Positions 46,446-60,575 of a stretch of DNA of 64,000 nucleotides are shown here, in pieces (the stretch's first letter is position 1; each line of letters starts with the position of its first letter). The position numbers were made by a program, and so were the translations under genes. This DNA comes from Tyto alba (Eukaryota; Chordata; Aves; Strigiformes; Tytonidae). Location of the stretch: NCBI RefSeq assembly GCF_018691265.1, contig NW_024881330.1, positions 19,984,886 to 20,048,885 of the forward strand, written 5' to 3'. The notes beneath the pieces are model-generated. The model had not been told where the DNA came from. It saw only the letters and a program-made list of their open reading frames with translations, and did not search any database.

Positions 46446-49400
46446 AGGGAATCTAGGAGGTCTTCACCAAATAACTTGAGTTACGATTGAATTACAGGGG
46501 GAGGAGAGAGCAAGGGAAGGGAAAGCATGTTCTCAGCCAAAGGACGAAGCTGGCCAGAGCATGAGTTTGCAGCAGGTTGGCAGTAGATGAGACGTCAAGC
46601 ATGACAGTTGCAAATTCCATCATAACTTTCCATTGACTAAGCTTTAGCAATCTCATTAGTCGCAATACTTTATAAACATTCACATCCAAGAACAGTTGTT
46701 CTCCTCTTTAAATTATATGAAGATAAGATACACTTTGTGCCTCTTGTTTTGGCTTTGCTTTCACAAAAATATTGCTAGTAACTGCTAAAAGAAGCCCTTG
46801 GAAAGGGGAGAGGAAGGCTGTTTTAAGGATTCCCTCTTTCCTTTTTTTTGAGGAAGGGAAGAAAGATAGAAGATGGGGAATGCTTGTACTTCCCGTGCTG
46901 CAAGGGCTCTCTTTGAAAGAAGTTGGTTTATTCCTTCAGTAAATTTGTTGATCAGTTACAATGTTATACCATCAAGTTTCTCTTGTAGAAAATAAAGATT
47001 GTAGTTTTCTCTTTAAACAAATGTAACATGTAAAGCTATGATTCTCCGGGGTTTAAAATGTTTTGTTTCTAATCTTATTTAGAGAAGATGTTTTGTCATG
47101 TTTGTCATTTTTTAAATAAAATTGTTAATAGTTTCAATAAGTGTCTTGTCAATTCCTATTGTAGAAATGCCTTCATAAATTAAGTGTGCAACAGCTATTC
47201 AAGGATTTTTAATTAAAAGAGAGGAATAGTGCTAAGGGGAATAGTGCTTTTTCTGGTAATGGGCTCATTTTATAGCATGTACAAGTAAAAAAATGGTGTG
47301 AGAAACTCTTAATCTTCCCTGCAATTAGCTGATAATTATGTAACCTTTAATATCCAAGAGGAAAGCAAAATCAGATGCCTGTGAGCTGTACTTTAAAATA
47401 GAGGTTTAAACAGAATCCCACCAGCAGCTTGGAAAGGCAGACGTATTATTCTCTGCTCCAAGTCGTCACAAAGTTTTATGGCCTGAGACTGTGCTGTGCC
47501 AACAAGAAGCACTGGCTGCTGGAATTATCAGAACCAGGAATAAGCAAATGGAGGAGGTCAGCGAAGAAGACGGCGTTGCTGAAAAGTGGACTACACTTTC
47601 CTTGATCCTCTTGTAGCTGTCAGCAGAGGATTTGGTGTATGTACTATCTTCGTAAATAAACAACATGGCAATAAATAGATACCTACCTCCTCATAGCAAA
47701 ATAATGCAGCAAGGACTTCTGAGGCCAGTGGCTAACTGCATGGTGTGGTTAGGACCGAGAATAGACTGAGAATGAATTCTACAGGAGATGCACGTGAGCT
47801 CCCTGCAGCTGGATTCATGAATTTAGTATCCTTGGAAAAGATGACAAGTGGCAACAGGAGAAAAGTTGTGAAATGGATTCATTACCTTGACTGAGCAGCT
47901 ACATGACAGGCTGTAAAATAACTTTCTTCTTTCCTTGTATAATGCAGTCCTGATTAAATAAGCTGTGATTTAAAGATGTGAAAATGCAAAACTGCAAGCC
48001 TCCTTATTAATACTTTCATTTTGTAGGAGAATGAACAACACTTTGCAACGAGCAAAGCCATCACTGAACTGTAGCTATCCAGAGATGCTCACATGAAGCT
48101 GTTCGGGTGGAGGATGGCCATGGTTTCTTTGCATCCTGGGCTAGGGAGTAAGCTACATCTCAGCATCCTTCTTGACTCCACTCTGCACACATCTTCATGA
48201 GTACCATATTTGTGTCTTGCTCAGTGCTTCCCCAGGGATAGGATTCAGGCATTTTGATTTCAGGGTATGTACAATCCCTCTCTCCCCTTGTAAAAGCATA
48301 GGCTACGTGGCAGCAGACTAGACGAGGCACAACACACCTCACCCATCCACACTGCGCTGATGGTATAGACGAAACTTCTCCACCCATTGTGTCCTCAAAT
48401 ATCTTTTATGTGAGGGTTTGCATTCATACACACATTATTGCCACTGGAGAAATTTTAACTTTAGCATCAGGTGAAATCATAATGCAATATAAACATATTC
48501 CGTAGCTTCAGGAGTTTGAAAATATGTAAGAATTAGATGATTGTGGTGTTGGAGCTTGTCTTCCTGGAGCTAACCAACCCCGAATATACTAAGTTGGCCG
48601 TGAAGAGAAATTTTAATGCGAACAACATAAAAGTTTAAGCTTATTTTAGTAGGTTGAGCTACTTGTTGCAGTGAACATCCAATATACAGGGAAGAATTTG
48701 CTGTGAAAAAAAAATTCGAATGCCTGTGGGAGCTTACACATGCTGCAACAGAAGTGTCGGAGCTATGGCTGGCTTGTCTGAAACAGCCACGGGCTGGAAG
48801 CTGCACTATGGGAGTTTCTAAGAAGTGGGAACATGTAGATTATATTCCTTTAATAATGACCCTGGGCAGGGTATGTGGAAGCAACTATTTAGGACAACTA
48901 TCTTTTTATACCCACATTGGGAGCACTTAATTGTTGTCCCTCAGTGATCGGGGTTATGGTATTTAAGGAAAAAATTGTGTTGTGCCAAAAAAGCTATTTA
49001 CTGAACATGTAGAGGTATCAACCTTGTGATTGAATGATGAGGCTGGTTATGTAAGGATTAAGACTCTACACATGGCTTGGACACAGATTTCTTGTTTAAT
49101 CTCACAAAAAAAGAAACATGTAATCTTTGTGTCCACATTTAGGAATTAGAAGTTAACATACCTTTTAGAAGTATCGGGATGTTAATTATTTCAGTATGTT
49201 TTCATATCCTTGTACAGTAGGGGCCACAGAAATTAAATGTGTTTGATAATAATTGTTCAAATGTTACTGAATTTGTGGGGTTTCCCCCTATTTCTACTAC
49301 TTTAAGAAGCATTTTTCCTCCCATGATACCAGATTGATGTATTTTTGAAGAGGCAAAAAGGCGATGAAATGTAGACAGTAAAAGTTTATCCTACATAAAA

Positions 49401-52400
49401 TTGCAGTACCTCCTTCTCACTTATATGAACCTTGTGTTGTATGATTTCCTTGATGCAAAGCCCTTTTTCCTAATTTTTTTTTGGAAAAGAACAAGTAATT
49501 TTTGTTTGTAATACAGGAAATTTTGTGTTTGGGGCAGTATATAGAATAGAGAGCAACCTATTTATTACTTTTCTGCAGGCTTATTTTTGACCTAACTAGG
49601 AGTACTAGTTTAGTGCTGTGCTTTTCTTACTATATATGTAGGAAAAGGCTTATTTCAACTTCTTTTGGTTTCCATTCCTCACTTCATACTGCCTCATAAG
49701 TCTCCCTGAAGCATCTGAAACTCACTCAAGGCAGACAGCTTCTAAAGATTTGAAAACATTTATTGGGAATTATTAATATGAAAAATATAGTCCAATATTT
49801 CATATGATTTGAATATAAAGCAACTGTGACCAAGAATGGGAAATGTCAGAGAATTTCTGTGGGGCTCCAGGAGGCTCAAAGTAAGTTAGAAGAAACAAGG
49901 ACAGTCATCTATTTTGGCTTTCAATCAGTGTTTCAGATATTATACAGTTATAGCTAAAATTATTTGCACAGCTTAAAAGTACTAATAATTTGCAGTGTCC
50001 CTGCCCCACCAAGTCAACAGAATTTGTGAGAGGTCAAACACTTGTGATTATTGAGTTGTTACTTGTATGTCCGACTATAGATTGAGGAACTTAATTTAGG
50101 CAGCCACATCATTTCAAACCTTGGCTGCATTTTGTGAAGTGCCATAGGAGCCTTTTGGATCAAAGGTGCTTTGTTTTAATAGTACAGTGAAGGAATACCC
50201 CTGATGTGAAATGAGCTTTCCATTTGGACTTCACTCAGTCCTCATCCCCACCCAAAACTATCCAACTTCATCTTGTTATATAATTTATCTGTCAATTCTG
50301 TCAAAAAGTAGAGCTTGTGTTACTTGGAGGGCCTTCATGCCAATTCCAAAATGAAAAGCAATGCACACTGCCAGTACAGCAATTGCCTGCAGGCTTATTG
50401 AATTTCGTTTTTCACTCCTACTCACCACCAAAACCAACTCAGGAAAAAAAAAAAAAAGAATCCCAAAAGGCTTGTTAGAAGTCAGCAGAACCGAAAGCTG
50501 ATAAAATACTAAACATTTTTCCAGGGGAAAAAAAACCGCAAAATTATATATTAAACATTATTAGTGGGCTATCATATATGTGCTTTACTCATGTACAGAG
50601 TCAAACTCAGTGGGAGTGTTGAACATGTAGGCAGGGGACGCCACAAAGAGGCATACGCTGTGTTAGTATAAGCCCACATATTCCAGTACCCTACCACGTT
50701 CTCTTTATCTTCACTTGCCCTACAGTTTCTGAGCTGATCCCCTGGAGAGAGCCAACACAGCCCTCCTCTCTTTCACCCCCTCTATGTGTTAACTCTACAC
50801 TTGTGAGAAAAGTAAATAGTATATAAAATGATATCTATCAGCTGGCAGGGTCCATCTGTTTAACTAGCAGTACCCATCGATTTGTGCAAGATGCATCAAC
50901 TCAAAATCACCAGTTCCTCAGCAGCAGGGAATCTGAGATGCAGTATTTGCCCCCTGTGGGTTTTTCCAGCTGTGTCATTCTTGAACTGAGGAATTACTAT
51001 GGACTCATATGAGGGAGTAAAGATAAAGGATGTGAAGGGAAGGCAGGGGGTAAGTCTCCACTCCAGAAGAGCATTTGAAAGGGATGTCCAAAGAAACAGG
51101 ACGTAGCAAGTGGAGGAGAAGCCTAGGGAAAGTACAAAGACAGTGTGGAAGGACATGAAGAATGTTATAGAAAAGAGAGAGAAAAGAAGCTGTCATATAA
51201 GAAGAATCAAAAAGTACTAGGCAAAGTTAGGAGGAAATAAGAACAGATATGGACAGAATAAAAATTCATAGCCATGAATATGCTAAATTTGCATCAATGT
51301 ACAGGGCACATCGACCAATGACATTGCTTGAAATGTAATTTCTAAATATCTGTTGGCTGTAGTTAGTGGTAATAGCAGGGATGTAAGAACTGGACAAAGC
51401 ATGATGGGAAAAGAAAGAGGATAAAATAGGCTGTGGTGTTTGTCTCTTAATTTTATCTGTTTTCTGTGTGTTGGCTCATTAAGAATCCTGCCTGTCTGCC
51501 AAGAGAGAAACCATTTTGGTTTTACATAGTTGCAGCCATATGGGGGAAAAGAGATACAGTGTCCTCCCTGAAAAATTTTGTTTTCTCTCTAATGTAAGAT
51601 AAGATATTTTGGGCACACCGTGCTGTTTGCATGGAAATATTACAGTTGAGGAGTTAAACGGCAGAAACAGAAATGGAATAATAAGCTTGAGGAAAGTAGT
51701 CTGGTTGGCAGCTTATTGGAGGTTTTGGTTAGTAGTTATAATAATCCAAAGACTTTTAGTACCACAAGCATCTTTCTTTTCTTTTTGGTTTATTTGTGAT
51801 GAGAGAAGAATGACAGAAAAGATCCAAATTTATATTTCCAACACACTTATATTTTTTTCTCTTGTGTTTGGAATGGTGATTTATTAAGTGACACCAAAGC
51901 AGGCTTTCCACTGAGGGAACGGCACACTGCAGCTCTCGCTATCCATCAGACAAAGGCTCCAAGCTATAATTTGCATAGGAGCTCTTATACAAAATGCCAC
52001 AAATAAATAACACAATGTGGGGATGGCTGAGAGCAAGAAGTCACCACAGTCCAAACCTCCCAGAGCTAGAGGAGAAGTCTGGCTCAATGAACCTTCATTT
52101 AAACAAGGGAGAGAATACCTCTCATACTGGGGCAACCTGCCAGGAACCGTAAGAATCAGTTTATTATTGCTAGATTGATCTCAAATGAGGATAAAAAATT
52201 ACAGAGCATAGCTGTTCCATGCACTATAGGTGGCTTATGTGTCTTGATGCTGTCAAATGGCCTGGAATATGGAGCTAGAAATGTAGCTGTTGTGTTAGTC
52301 AGGAGCTTCCCACCCCAGACCTGCTTTCAGGATCCTTCCACAAACCCCCTCCCAGGTGCATCTGTCAAACTGGTGAATGGAGGAGGCACAGAGTTCACTG

Positions 52401-53763
52401 GAGAATTAGGGCCTTAAGCCAAAAGATACTACTAGCAGTGAGGTTGTTACATTGCAGGACTCGGCACAGATGAAGAATCTCAGAGAGGTCTCCGTGTCCT
52501 CAGCAGGTACTCACAGCCCACAGTGAAGCCCAAACCACTGGTGTTCCTCTGCTCCCTGCCCTCTGCCTTACACTTGCAGTTTCACTTACAGTGCAGATTT
52601 AATCTGTGTGTTAAAAATCCCCCAAACAATAGCAATGTTAGGATTGTCCTGTAAATATCAGAAAGTAAGGATGTGCCGTGGCTGCCACAGCAATATTGTC
52701 CAAGCTGCACTGTGCATTTCCCAAACTGTCTGGCTTTCAAGTGAACAGCATAGCTAACTAGACTTTTACATGTGGTATCAAGCCTAGGCGAGGTTTTCTG
52801 CAACATTTACTCAGATCCTCTAAGACTTAATGTATGATGTTTCCTTCATGTTTGATTTTTGTTTTCAACCATAACTCTATTGATAAAGAAACCAGAAGGA
52901 AGAGATGTATTAGTTAACACACTAGCTTGTGTTAGTTTAACAAGAAGAAATGTGTAAGAACAGTCAGTATTCAACCACCTTTCTTCAGCCAGGCAGTGGG
53001 ATCACAGTAATTGGGGAATCTCTTTGATAACTATTACACCATTTGTCACCAGTAGTGTCCCTATGTGACCCCACAGGATGAATTAGTGGTAGAAAATCTT
53101 CCTTTCACTTGCAGGTGCCTACATCCAAAATTCAAACCTGTGATGCCTTCCACAACTGAAATCTAACCCCTGAGATATATGAACTCCCCACATGGCTAAA
53201 ATCCCAAAGTCCTGCATGCCAGCTGAGCTTTTCAAGAGCTGACAGTGTGTTCCTTCACCTGGAGTCCCTCCTGCATGGTGGGCACTCTCTGAACATACCT
53301 GAGAAACCTAACAGGAAAATTAACAAAACCCCGAAGGGGATACGCCTGCTCTGTGGCCTAAGCAGATGCCTGAGACACTCAGTGGCAGGTTTGCATCCCT
53401 CTTTTTTCAGATGTAGAACAAGGATTTGAACACCAGCATCTCACCTCTCAAGAAAGCACCAAGGTGGCTTTCCTTTTTCTGTTTTCACACTTCCTAAAAT
53501 ATTTTTGGAGCAAGTCTGTCCCAGCAAGTTTGAGTCTTTCCTTTATAATCAATGTTTAAGTGCTTTATTCAAAGCAAACCAGCTATCTCTAAGAAAAAGA
53601 AACAAACTATTAATTGAGAAGCCAGTAACCCAAACACAAATACTTTCTATACTTTGTATACAAAACAGTGCAGTTTATGGAAAGGTTTTGGTTTAACCAA
53701 AGCTCCCCAGCAGTGTAAACAGAGCAACAAAGTGGATTTATTTTGACTGAGGTATCAGCTAGT

Positions 53764-53820
53764 GATATCTGAGACATGAGATATCTGCAACGGGAATCAT
53801 TCTTAGCATAGCTATGCTAA
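53764..53820. repeat. Two neighbouring palindromes
   Basis: Arms GATATCT/AGATATC (53764-53770 and 53779-53785) flank an 8-base loop. A perfect 18-bp palindrome, TTAGCATAGCTATGCTAA, follows at 53803-53820. No transposon ends were recognised. Function unknown. Confidence 0.7.
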
Positions 53821-54439
53821 TTGTTAACTTCAGGTGGTTGGCTCAAAGGGTGGCTTTCTTCTCCTTGTTTGTTTGAACAATTTACACAGTATTGCAGGAT
53901 TTTTCTTATATGTCCACAGTCTCATGCTGGGCATGTATGACATACATAGTTTGGGGTTTTTAATATATGTATGTATTTTTTTTTAAACCAAAAATATTAA
54001 ACTATTTTCATTAGCTGTTCTGGTATGTTTTATCTGTTAAGGTGCTACTTGCTTTTATGAAAACTCTCCGCTTCCAGAGTATCTTGCTGGAAGATTGAAA
54101 AAGCAAATCATAAAAATGAATAAACTTCTTAATCAATATTGTATATATTACAGTGTCTAATGCAAAGACATTTGCAGACAATTTGGGATTTAATTAAACA
54201 CACTGCATTTACCTCAGCCAAATTTCTGACCCAGTATAAACAGACTCTACCAGGTTAGATGCTAAAATAATATCTGTCAGTAATTTTGATATGGTCTCTG
54301 TTCTGCTGGATCTGGGATTGTATGTTCATAACAGTTTACCAGCCTGGTTATATTGTCCACAACCAGGCCCAGATATTTTGTCCTCGGGCTTCCTAAGCAG
54401 TCCTGTGTCCATCTCACTTGGCCTTTCTGTGCCAGCTCA

Positions 54440-54935
54440 GAACCACCACTCATTTCCCCAGTGCAAGAGAGGCATGGACTTTCTGGAGTGAGTTCAGAAA
54501 AGGGCCACAAAGGTGATCCAGGGACTGGAGCATCTCACATATGAGGAGAGGCTGAGACAACTGGGACTGTTCAGCCTGGAGAAGAGAGGGCTTGAGGGGG
54601 ATCTTATTCATGTATATAAATAAATACCGAATGGGAGGGAATGAAGAAGAGGGACCCAGACTTCTCAGTGGTGCCCATTGACAGGGTGAGGAGGAATGGT
54701 CACAAGTTAAAAAACATTAAATTCAATCTGAACAAAAAATTCCCAATTTTTTTACTCTTAGGATGGTCAAACACTGTCACAGGTTGCCCAAAGAGTTTCT
54801 GGAGCCTCTACCTTGGAGATATTCAAAAGCTATTTGGGCAATCAGCTCTAGGTGTCCCTGCTTGAGCAGGGGGTTTGGAGCAGATGTCCTCCAGAGTTCC
54901 CTTCCAACCTCAGCCATACCGTAATTTTATCATAA
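54440..54935 (+). mobile_element. CR1 LINE, 5'-truncated, with 3' end
   Basis: It matches CR1 from GAGTTCAGAAAAGGGCCACA through TTCAGCCTGGAGAAGAG to the 3' UTR. A hairpin CCCTGCT/AGCAGGG lies at 54856-54871. The 3' end is GTTCCCTTCCAACCTCAGCC with a decayed terminal repeat. The reading frame is broken. Confidence 0.9.
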
Positions 54936-57900
54936 TCCCCTTGTACATGAGACTGCTGAACAGAAATGTGCCAGTACCAAACAGTGCAACTTGCCCATAT
55001 TTAACAAAACAGTGCGACGCGGCCATGCAGTGTTGCCAGAGCTAAAGTCAGGCCACAGAACTTGCTAGGTTTATATTCTTCAAGGTTGGCATGACATGCC
55101 CCTTCTTGCCTTGGATGGAAGTCCAAGATATCCACTAGTACAAACCATGCGCACAAGGGCAATAGCTGGGGATGTCCAAAATAAATTGCTTCCAGCAAGT
55201 GCAGTATGAATGTGGCCAGGATCTGTCACAGGACTGGCCAAGGTTGACTTTTGATGGAGGTCTGGAAGAAAGTTTGGTTTGATGGGTCTTCTGGAGACAG
55301 AGGAATATCCTGCTTGTGTTGTGAACATCCGAGTCATACCCCGGGCACGGACATGAACGGTAGGGATTCTGGAGGAATCGTCTCCATTCAAAGGTACCTT
55401 TCATTTTGCATTTCTCAGGAGGGAAGCAAAATATAAGAATGACATATGACCAGAATGAATGGGAAAACCATCAGTGTTACGCAGACATCTGCTTTGAGTC
55501 TTGACAGCAGAGTTTCATGCTTCCACTCTATTGCTACTCTTACCACTGGTAAGAAAGATGATTTGCTGCATTCCCACCTCATAAGTTTAGGATTAGCTCT
55601 TCAAAACTTTTCCCTTCTTTCCATATTCCTCTTTAATAATGTCTGATTTCACAGTTGTGAGTTGTGATTTTCTTTTCTTTCAGCAGCTGCTGGGTGCACT
55701 GATGCTGGATGGGCAACAGCCTCTGCTGTGTCCCCTCCACAAACACCACTATTTGCCTTTGTCCAGACTTCTTTCAAACAGGCAGTGGGCAGTTTGGATA
55801 AAAAGTAAGCAGGACAGACTTTCCTGACAAAACTGTATGTTGTGACTCTATCAGCCTGGTCTTAGACTTCTTCTGTACTCACTGCTTTTTGCTCTGGGTA
55901 GATCACATCCAGGCCCATGGTGGCAAACCGGAGAATTCAAATGCGTGCACAGCCACAGCAAACATTCCTTATGACAAAAAGAAGAGCATGAAAAAGCTTA
56001 TCTAGCTAAACTGGTTTTATGTGCTGTTCCCTGCCTTTCTTTTCCATTCCCTCCCTGCAGATGACCATAATTTAAGCATCAAACATCTGACAAAACATCT
56101 GTAGTGATAAATGTGAATTTTAACCTGAGGTAGCAAAGCAATGTTCACCTGACATTTCACAGAATACCAGCCTCCATGGTTGACCCAGCAAGCAGTCACT
56201 TTGCTGTATCAGTGTATCAAATGATATTAGAGAAGCAGATATCAATACAAAGCATCTTGGTCTGGGCTTCCTTTAGCTTGGATGACAAGTTGATTTTCAT
56301 GCCCTGGGGTGTTGCAACGCAGTCTGAGGGCTGCCTGAGATGTGTCAGAGCAGATGAGTGAGGCTCAGCAAACACTGCTAGTGCTGGGTCTCTTTTTGAC
56401 CATTTTCTCGTCCTTGACTTGTGAAAGGCATTTTTAAAAAGTGATGAAACTGTATGTAGCTGCAAGTTAGCAATCCAGAGACCTCTGCTTCCCTCACAAA
56501 TGCCCCAAAAGCCATGTTTGTTCCATGGAGCTGCTCAGGAAACTGTTGAAGGAGTCCCAGTGTGGCTAACAGTTGCCTGTGAATGATGACCTGATCAAAG
56601 GTATTAGGGAGGCACCACAGTGTCCCTTCTGCCACCCAAAGAGCCACCATAAGGGAGATACTGCCTCCAGCAGCAAAGGGTTTTGAAAAATATGGTCACC
56701 ACACGCCCTTACCTGCAGCCATTCTGTCAAAGAACACATCTAAGTTCACTGTTTTCTTTTAAAAGAAGCCTGGAAAGTTCACGTCTTTCTTCCGTGCAGT
56801 AATTTACAGGCTAGGCCACTCAGCAAGGGAGTGAGAGAGGGGAACGCAAACTCCTCCTTATCCTCGACATTCATTCACATCCACATCTCCTGCCCCCCAG
56901 GCGCTGTTAGCTGTGTGTTTTCCTAACTGGAAACCAGCAAGAGATGCATTGCTTCCTTCACTCACAGCAACTTTATTGTTACTGATCACAGACAGTGTGT
57001 GTCGTGGGCTGATCGCTCCAAAGGAGATGGATAGCTGTGGGCTCTCAGTCCTCCATTCTGAGATGGTTTTTTGTAGCCTGACACATGTAGTATTTTATGC
57101 AGTAAGTGGTGAATGTATATATACATCTTTTGGGGGGCAGAAACCAGAAACCCAAGCATGGCTCTCTTCTAGGCTGTGGGTTCCTTTCTCCTGCTTCTCT
57201 CTAGTCTAACAAGTCCTGATTTCCTTCCTGCACAGGGGCCCAGCTGCCACAGGTGCAGTATAAATCATCTCCTCCCCACTCTGCCTTCCTCTTCTAATTA
57301 CTTAGGATACATTCAGAGATGTAGGTTTTGGTATCATCAGGCAAATGAGGGAAAACAGTCAGGTGGTTTGTGGTATGAACATACTGTTGCTGGCTGTATC
57401 TTTAACAAAGAAGTCACCACAGCTGTGTTTTGCAAGGAGACCATTCCCAGAGATTTTCTCAGAATGTGTCTGATAAATCACACTGACTGAAAATATTGAT
57501 ACACATTTTGTGCTTGTTTTGCATTTAATGTTTGAGAATGCTTCTCAGAGAGGGTCTCTGCTTTCCACATTTGCTGGATTGAGGTAGAAGCAAAGCTCTG
57601 TTCCTCCAGTAACTTTGAAATTGAGATAAATGGTGTCACTGAGTTCAAAGCCTCCAAGTGAAAAGCAAGTCAAGAGGGTATTTTTATTATTGTTATTTCT
57701 GGTTTGGATTTAGGTGCATCTATTCAGGTGAAATTTAGTTGCAGATATTCAAATATGTTCCACTTGACTGATCCTTAAAGTTCTTCAGAGATTTGGCCCC
57801 TAGTTTCTATCCCATATATATATACGGTATAAGATATAAGGTATCTTACCTTTTCCAATATGTAAAAAACATCGTAAGTTTTGAAGGTGACACTTTTCTA

Positions 57901-60282
57901 AGTTGACAGCAGTAGCACAAGATGAACTCATTTTTATAAATCCCTTGCCTGAAATTGTCCCAGCCACATCCCTCTGCATTTCTCATGCTGGGCAGATAAA
58001 ATGTGGATTTTGATACCACAACAATTGCTTACTGTGCAAGATGCTGTTCCTCAGAAGTACTAAGCAGTGGGGAGTGGATGTGGGCCCAGTGTTATTATTA
58101 GTTGTGTTCACCAAGCCAGCTATCAGTCAGAAAATATTCAGCTGCCAGCTGTGGGCCAAACCAGGACTGGGGTGAAGGAGGCTTTGGGAGTGTCATGAGG
58201 GCATTGCAGATGATCAGTAGCTGTTTTTAGACTGAGCCATGTGATTTATAATATTCCCTTTGTTAATTGTCATGCCGGCTAAAAACTCAAAATTTGTATT
58301 TTCCCCAAGGAGAGAAGCTGACATTAAATAACAGAAATCATCACTGAGGTCCAACCAATCAAAAAATATCTATTAAAGTGACAATAAAAATGTCAGTGTT
58401 GACTTCAGGAAAAGCAAACTGAAATATCTGCATTTGGCATGGCCTCATTTATTCTTCTGCTTTAAAGGGCTCAGTGGAGAAAAAAAAAAAAAGAGTCCAA
58501 AAGAAAGTAGAAATTAAAGGCAGATAGTATCTTCTAGATTATCATATGTATTATTCTGCCAATGAAGAACTGAGTCCTTTAATACTTATTTAAGCCTTCC
58601 AGTCCCTAAGGAGCATGATTTATGGGGTTTCTGCTGATCAACAGAAGATAGGCATGTTTAAATACTATAGCTACTTACGTATTGTGGTTCATGCTTTTGG
58701 CTCTAGCAGTCCCCTTCTCAGCCCCTGGTGTATTGTTGAAATGTCGGACATCACAGTATCTCTGCCTTATTTTCTAATTTAATTCGGCTCTGAAGAATTA
58801 TAACCTTAAATTTGCACTTTTTTTCCCTTATGGTTTAGCTCTATCTTACTATAAGAACAGAAATTAGTCGTTGTTTTTTTTTTTTTTTTCCCAAAAGAAA
58901 GGTATGATATATACCTTTCCAAATCTTGCACTGAAGCAAAAGCTGGTATTCAGCTCCCATTGTGATTAGCAGGGTGTAGAACCCAAACAAAACAGGATTC
59001 TAGTGTGGTTTATGCACTTTTTAAAATTAAAAGCTGTATTTTGTGGCTTTCAAATTCTAAAAGCATGTTCTTGGGTACATCTGTGTGAATCTGACAAAAC
59101 CGAATGTAAGCTCTTTTCTTGCCCTTTCACTAAAAACTTCCATTTCTGTGCTTAGATGTTTGTCACAACAACATGTCAAGGACTGGCTTCCTGAGCACAG
59201 TGAGATCATAGACCCATTTCCTATTAGTGTCACTGTCTACTGCTCCTTTGGTGTAGGATTATCTACTGATGCAGGCCTTCTTTGGAGCTGGGCTAAAGGA
59301 GGTGATAGTGTTTCAGAAAGAATGCTCATGAGTTCTCTTTTAATTTGTTTTCCTGAGCTTTGTTTGTTACATATATGAGACAGGGGGTAATCAATGAGGT
59401 GACAGTGGAGAAGTATAATATTCTGCAGATTATAAAAGTGTCTTGAACATATGCTTTTATATTAATGGAGGCAATTTTACTTCTGAAACTCACTATACAT
59501 TAACTACACAAATTGTTAGGATTTTATCTAAGGATTCTTAACTGTCCAAAATTCTTTTTAAATTCTCTTCTTTATTATCATTTGGCAGAAATACTTCTTG
59601 TATATTCCAACAACTATTGCAATCACTTTATTGCTAAATAGATATGCTGGAGAAAGCATGTGCTTAACATCACAACATTTAACACTTAGCCTTTATTAAC
59701 ATTAAGTAGTAAAGGTCTCTAAATTGTACTTGGAAGACGTTTCCAAAGCCAGTTACTAAATTAGAAGGTTACTCAGCCAAGATGTTGACTACAAAATATG
59801 TGTATGCTGAACAATGCTTCTGCTACAAGAAATAATCTGTTAATTCTGACATTTCAATTAAAAAGTTTCCATCATATCACTTTCCTCTTAATAAGTGAGC
59901 ATTTTGAGAGCCACTTTTGATTATCAGTGCTCATGGTGGTAGCAGTTCCGTGTTTACAAATATCCAATAATCTTTGCTCCTCTTTCCTTCTGTAATCAAC
60001 AGAAAGTGGGAAAACAAGGTAGAGGTCTTGAAGAGATAGGGCTAACCTCAAGGATGACATTTAAAAAAATATTTTAAATATTTTCTTCATCTGATGTATG
60101 GGTGATAAAAAAACAAAAGAAGTGTAAAGTAGAAATAAAAACTAAACATATATTTAAAACAGCATATACCAGCAATATATAAATATAATTCAATATATAA
60201 ATATAGTTCAATACATAAATATATATATACAAATAAACATATAAATATATATATATATATTCAGATACAAAAGGGACCTTAT
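54936..60282. other. Downstream intergenic region
   Basis: No recognised gene or repeat family up to the AT microsatellite. An open frame of 103 codons on the minus strand at 55080-55391 lies in a slightly CpG-richer stretch and has no recognised domain. T-run at about 58873-58890; A-run at about 58480-58492. Confidence 0.6.
60150..60262. repeat. AT-rich microsatellite
   Basis: Imperfect repeats of the AATATATAAATATA type, ending in a pure TA run. It directly precedes a CR1 fragment. Open frames through it (tyrosine/isoleucine-rich) are artefacts. Confidence 0.9.
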
Positions 60283-60575
60283 AAGAAGATGGGGTGCACA
60301 GAGGAAAGCCAAGGGGCAAGGGTCATAGAACTTGCCATGAGGAAAGTTCTCTCTGCATATATGGAAAAAATTTTCACTGTGAGGCTGGACAAGCACTGGA
60401 AGAGGTCACCCAGAGAGGCTGTGGAATCTTCCATCGTGGACATTTTCAAAACTCAGCTGGTTGCCCTCAGAAATCTGAGCTAACTCTGAAGTTAGCTCAC
60501 TCTGAGCAAGAGGTTAGACAGATGATCTTCCAAGGTTCCTTCCAAACTCAGTCACTCTATGATCTTGTGTGGGTG
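60283..60575 (+). mobile_element. CR1 LINE, short 3' fragment
   Basis: It begins in the last part of the CR1 second open reading frame: the + frame reads HWKRSPREAVESSIVDIF, typical of the CR1 protein C-terminus. It continues through the 3' UTR (AGATGATCTTCCAAGGTTCC) to a CTCTATGAT-type end. A 10-bp inverted repeat (arms 60476-60485 and 60490-60499) overlaps the end of the frame. Confidence 0.9.

Larger units (their letters stand above)
44016..54439. other. Downstream intergenic region
   Basis: About 10.4 kb with no recognised gene or repeat family. I looked for RSPO2 exons (the mammalian neighbour) and saw none. Local items: T-run at about 45119-45132, a CpG-rich patch at 46260-46445, two AATAAA motifs near 46990 and 47117, and two palindromes at 53764-53820. 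Confidence 0.6.

Noticed and set aside
46986..47125. Alternative EIF3E poly(A) sites (two AATAAA)
   Set aside because: They are about 5 kb past the proximal signal with no evidence of continued transcript; AATAAA is frequent in AT-rich DNA.
60074..60319. 81-codon tyrosine/isoleucine-rich frame
   Set aside because: It runs through the AT microsatellite.
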